A model generated the notes under the pieces. It was given only the letters and a program-made list of their open reading frames with translations, had not been told where the DNA came from and made no database searches. A stretch of 64,000 nt of DNA from Rotaria macrura (taxonomy: Eukaryota > Rotifera > Eurotatoria > Philodinida > Philodinidae), in assembly GCA_900239685.1 (NCBI GenBank), contig OENT01000276.1:80098-144097 (forward strand), read 5' to 3'. The translations under genes were made by a program, and so were the position numbers. Position 1 is the stretch's first letter. Every line of letters starts with the position of its first letter. Shown one piece after another: positions 60,701-64,000 of the stretch.

Positions 60701-61384
60701 TCTCGTCAGCAAGTTCTCAGTCAGTTACAATCGCAATGTCAAAATGTAAATAAATCATAATTTGCGTGATTTTTTTAAATTGTAACAATTGTTTTCCTAA
60801 AAACGAAACAGATTCTCTATAAACAAAAAACAGCAACGGGAGCACAAGCTGATGAACTTTCTGCATCGATCCGTTCAACAATGTTGGGAACAGCAGCTAT
60901 TGAAGTTGGAGCTGTTGGATTGGGTTTGATTACTGCCGTTTTTTCTTCTTCTCTAATTCATTGGATACTTTTAAATTCCAGGTGCTTTAGCCACGTTAGC
61001 CTCATTCGATTGGACTGGTCTTCTAGGTGCTAGTCTTATCGGTATATTTGGCTTATATCTAATACCAATGCGTCGTTTAACAATAAAACAAGAAATGAAA
61101 GATCGCATCGACAAAACACGTCAAGATTTAACTGAACAATTAGAAAAACACTTTACACATGAACTAGATAATCATGAACGTAAAATGCGAGAATTAATCA
61201 TGCCATATACGTGAGTTGTAGATGAGTTTTTCTTCGTATTACTATTGAATTAATCAATATTTCTAGTCGATTTGTGCACGGTGAGCAAGAAAAATTAAGG
61301 AAAACAATAGAACAAATTGAAACAATTCGTAAACAAATAAAGCAATTGAAATTAGACATTCAAACATCATTATTACGAAAATAA
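57776..61384 (+). CDS. dynamin-like GTPase, bacterial/plant FZL type
   Basis: Eight exons: 57776-57856 (tentative), 57929-58346, 59752-59822, 59895-60236, 60290-60745, 60812-60923, 60982-61210, 61267-61384, giving 608 residues. GTPase motifs: G1 GEFNSGKS at 84-91, G2 Thr in PTTDV (about 111-113), G3 DTPG at 151-154, G4 NKID at 209-212. The segment HQQITEHFIPRSDYILF, joined across the 1405-nt intron, and DRPFSESE match the FZL/bacterial dynamin consensus. Residues about 480-521 form a hydrophobic hairpin (MLGTAAIE..., LIGIFGLYLIP) like the membrane paddle of mitofusin and FZL relatives, followed by a C-terminal coiled coil. These proteins remodel membranes; plant FZL acts in thylakoid organisation. 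The location here is unknown. Animals normally have mitofusins and classical dynamins, not this type. The seven introns show it is a resident nuclear gene. The first exon is uncertain. AATAAA follows at about 61474. Confidence 0.85.
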
Positions 61385-64000
61385 AAGGAAAACCAAATAG
61401 AAACACTTTTCTTTTTTAAGAAAGATATTTCCTATGAAGTATAAACGTATTTTTTTCGTGTTTGCACCACAACAATAAATTTTAATTTCGAAGTTTTCTA
61501 TCCGAATAAGGTCAGATGCAGATCTAATATTAGATTAATCGATCCATTTGATGTATCAAGTATCAGAATCGGCAGTACTTTTAAAATGATACAGGTTTGC
61601 TTTCTGCTTCATTAATAATGAAAACCATTTTAAAATTCAATTTTAAATTTATTAAACAAAGAATTAGTTGATCTGCACAAGTTGGAACTTCTTTGTTTTT
61701 CACATAGATTATCTATAATAACGCGAAACTCAACAAACTCTTCACATTCTCCTTCGTCGAACCGCTATAGTAGAAAAACTGATAGCTATAATTTAACACT
61801 TATCCCACTTAAAAGTAAAAATTGATCTTAAAACATGTGTGAAAATTGAACCCATTTTGAAAATTAAAGAGTAAATATTGGAAATAAAAACGTTCACAGT
61901 AACTATTCAATTATGAATTCGAAAATAACCTTGAGAGTTAGTTCAATATTGTCTTATTCGAAACAAGTCTCTCAACTATCTTGTAAAAGTCATGAATACA
62001 TAGAATACGAATTTCTCTATCTAGTCAACGTGGTCTAAAACTGAATAGATGAACATAACTAGAAGGTAGAAGTAAACAATGTCATGTCAAAAGATGACAA
62101 GGCGCTGTGATCTCTTGTGTGAGGAAATTTTGAAATGACTTTAATTATTTTGCCGAACCATAAACACAAGTGGATCATTTTTTATTTGCTAACTGTTATC
62201 AAAAATTTGTGCACATACCTGATCTGGACTAAAACACTATTTCAATGATCTAGATTAATCTTGGGAAGCATTAATCATCAGAATTGCACAAAGATAGTTT
62301 TTATTCATTTTCATAAGTGATGCGAAACAATAAAAAAAGATCACTGACTAACTCGGTAATTGAAGCGATTCTTCGCAATGGAATTAATGCTGTATTGTCT
62401 GTCGACTGTATTGAAACATTCTAAGCATAGAGTTCAGTGATTCCTGTTAATAAAATTTTAAACAACGATATCATTTCACTATAAAACATGACATTGCTTT
62501 GCAGCTGCGTACCTCGAATAAACCTTTCAATTTATTTTAGAACCCATGGGAGTTTGCAGTTATTGCAAAACTTTTTCATATTTCTGAGAGTAGAATTAGT
62601 GGATTGAGCCCTTGCTCTTCCGCCCTTATTGACTAGCTACAGTCGTATTCCCTCATCCACTGTCAGAATCGAGCAGAAAACTGAGCGCTACTGCTTTTTT
62701 TGTAGGAAGATACTTGGCCACTCTCTGCTCAATAGGCACCAATAGTACAACAAATCAATGATTTGCAGTGCAAAAGTCGGATTTTCTCCTATGAGCATTG
62801 ACTTGTTCATAAACATACTTGGGATTTCTCTAGACGAGAGTATGATGTTTAACTTTCCAAATATTTACTTACTCAGGAAAATTTCTTCAACTAACACCGT
62901 ACTGATTTCAATTGCGACATTGAGGAAGCTTTAGTTTAATGAGACACAAATCGAAAAGACCTGCGGCTACACTGAACTTCGATGACGTATTGAAGATTGA
63001 ATAGCATGACCAAGTTTGAGACATAGTATGGTGACTGAGTCCAAGAACAATCAGGTTCTATTTCAAAACTGGTTCATATTAATTCGCGTCCTCTAGTTAT
63101 CACCGTAAGGATACGAGAATCACTAGCTATAGTCAGCGTAGTTCTTCTTTTTCTAAATAATAGTTTAGAAAGTGCTGACTTTCGCTTCACTGAAAACAAT
63201 ACAATTCGAAAAATTACGATTTTTCTTATAAAAATATTCGATCTGAATATGCTGATACTTTTGAATAAAAGCTGACATTTCAAGAAAAAGGTGACAATCA
63301 AACTGCCTGGAAAGAAATAGATGCAGTCGGTATTCCAAATATATTGTTACTATCTAAACACATTTTTTCAAAATTGATTTCTTTTTCACAGAGATCATGG
63401 AGTTTTCTGCTGCAGTGTCATAATTATATTTTAGTTTTGGCTGGTGCATTATTGAAATAAATTGTTTAAAATGAAGGTATCTTCATGTCGAGATTTGCAT
63501 ACATGCTCATATGTTATCGTCCCGAAAATATAGTTTTCAAAAACTCTTTATCACTAAAGAAATATTTTGTTCGAAAAGCAGTGATATTTTCTAACACAAC
63601 TTAGATTTCTCTACTGTCCTGAACTTTTGAAACAAAAAAATCAGATGATGAATGAACAGATTCTTAGTTTAATGCTTGTTAAGGAATTCGCCTGCACAAC
63701 ATTCAGATATTTCTTCGAGTACATACATAAATGCATTATAGTTAACAAATGTAGTGAACGATAGAGACTTTCCAGGTCAAGCGGAATCCATAATTTCTTT
63801 TTGATCAATAATTTCTTCTTCGATGAGAATCAACGATATTCTTTGACAAAAGATATGCGGTCGACATTATATAAGAATTGAGAGTTTCTAGATTACTATT
63901 CAAAATAGCAAAATATTTTCTTAAATGAAGACTGATTTAAGCAAGGGGGAAAAAGCTGATTCTGTGAATCTATGATTCTATTGAATCTATTGATTCTAAT
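61385..64000. other. intergenic to window edge
   Basis: The dynamin-gene 3' UTR, then sequence with no supportable gene; the minus-strand frame at 63074-63301 lacks motifs. The last 45 bases consist of degenerate GATTCTATTGAATC-like words and may be the start of a repeat cut by the window edge. Confidence 0.5.

Noticed and set aside
1-64000. tRNA, rRNA or CRISPR features
   Set aside because: No cloverleaf with A/B box, rRNA core or regularly spaced repeat-spacer array was seen on either strand.

Overview
The window is AT-rich invertebrate animal nuclear DNA. Four genes clearly contain spliceosomal introns with GT..AG ends, typically AATAAA signals follow the stop codons, and the proteins (ALIX, a group-A adhesion GPCR, syndapin, a muscle-LIM-like protein) are metazoan. 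Intron sizes are bimodal, with many of 51-77 nt and several of 1.4-3.5 kb. Together with the lineage-specific disordered proteins and a plant/bacteria-type dynamin, this suggests a small invertebrate such as a bdelloid rotifer. That assignment is an inference and cannot be proved here.

Layout: 669-1619 (-) single-exon basic disordered protein; 5282-5727 (+) three-exon single-LIM protein; 6201-6825 (-) two-exon Pro/Tyr-rich protein; 8743-9747 (-) syndapin/PACSIN-like F-BAR protein without an SH3; 9.75-18.2 kb gene-poor, with one likely TA-flanked MITE; 18229-19884 (+) single-exon type I membrane protein of unknown family; 19.9-25.7 kb a repeat-rich gap holding a three-module foldback array and a hAT-like non-autonomous element; 25741-35028 (+) ALIX/PDCD6IP in 14 exons, with a palindromic MITE in intron 9; 35-41.6 kb gap with a decayed Tc1/mariner-like sequence; 41635-54166 (+) an adhesion GPCR of the ADGRA2/ADGRA3 (GPR124/GPR125) type in nine exons; 54.2-57.8 kb gap; 57776-61384 (+) a bacterial/plant FZL-type dynamin-like GTPase in eight exons; 61.4-64 kb no gene seen.

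There is no operon-like organisation. Three of the recognised genes act on membranes: F-BAR curvature, ESCRT-associated ALIX, and the dynamin-like GTPase. Two plasma-membrane proteins end in class-I PDZ-ligand-like tails. I take the proximity as probably coincidental. The most unusual gene is the FZL-type dynamin, a family that is typical of plants, algae and bacteria. All exon joins were worked out by hand from splice consensus, reading phase and family conservation. No transcript data or database searches were available.
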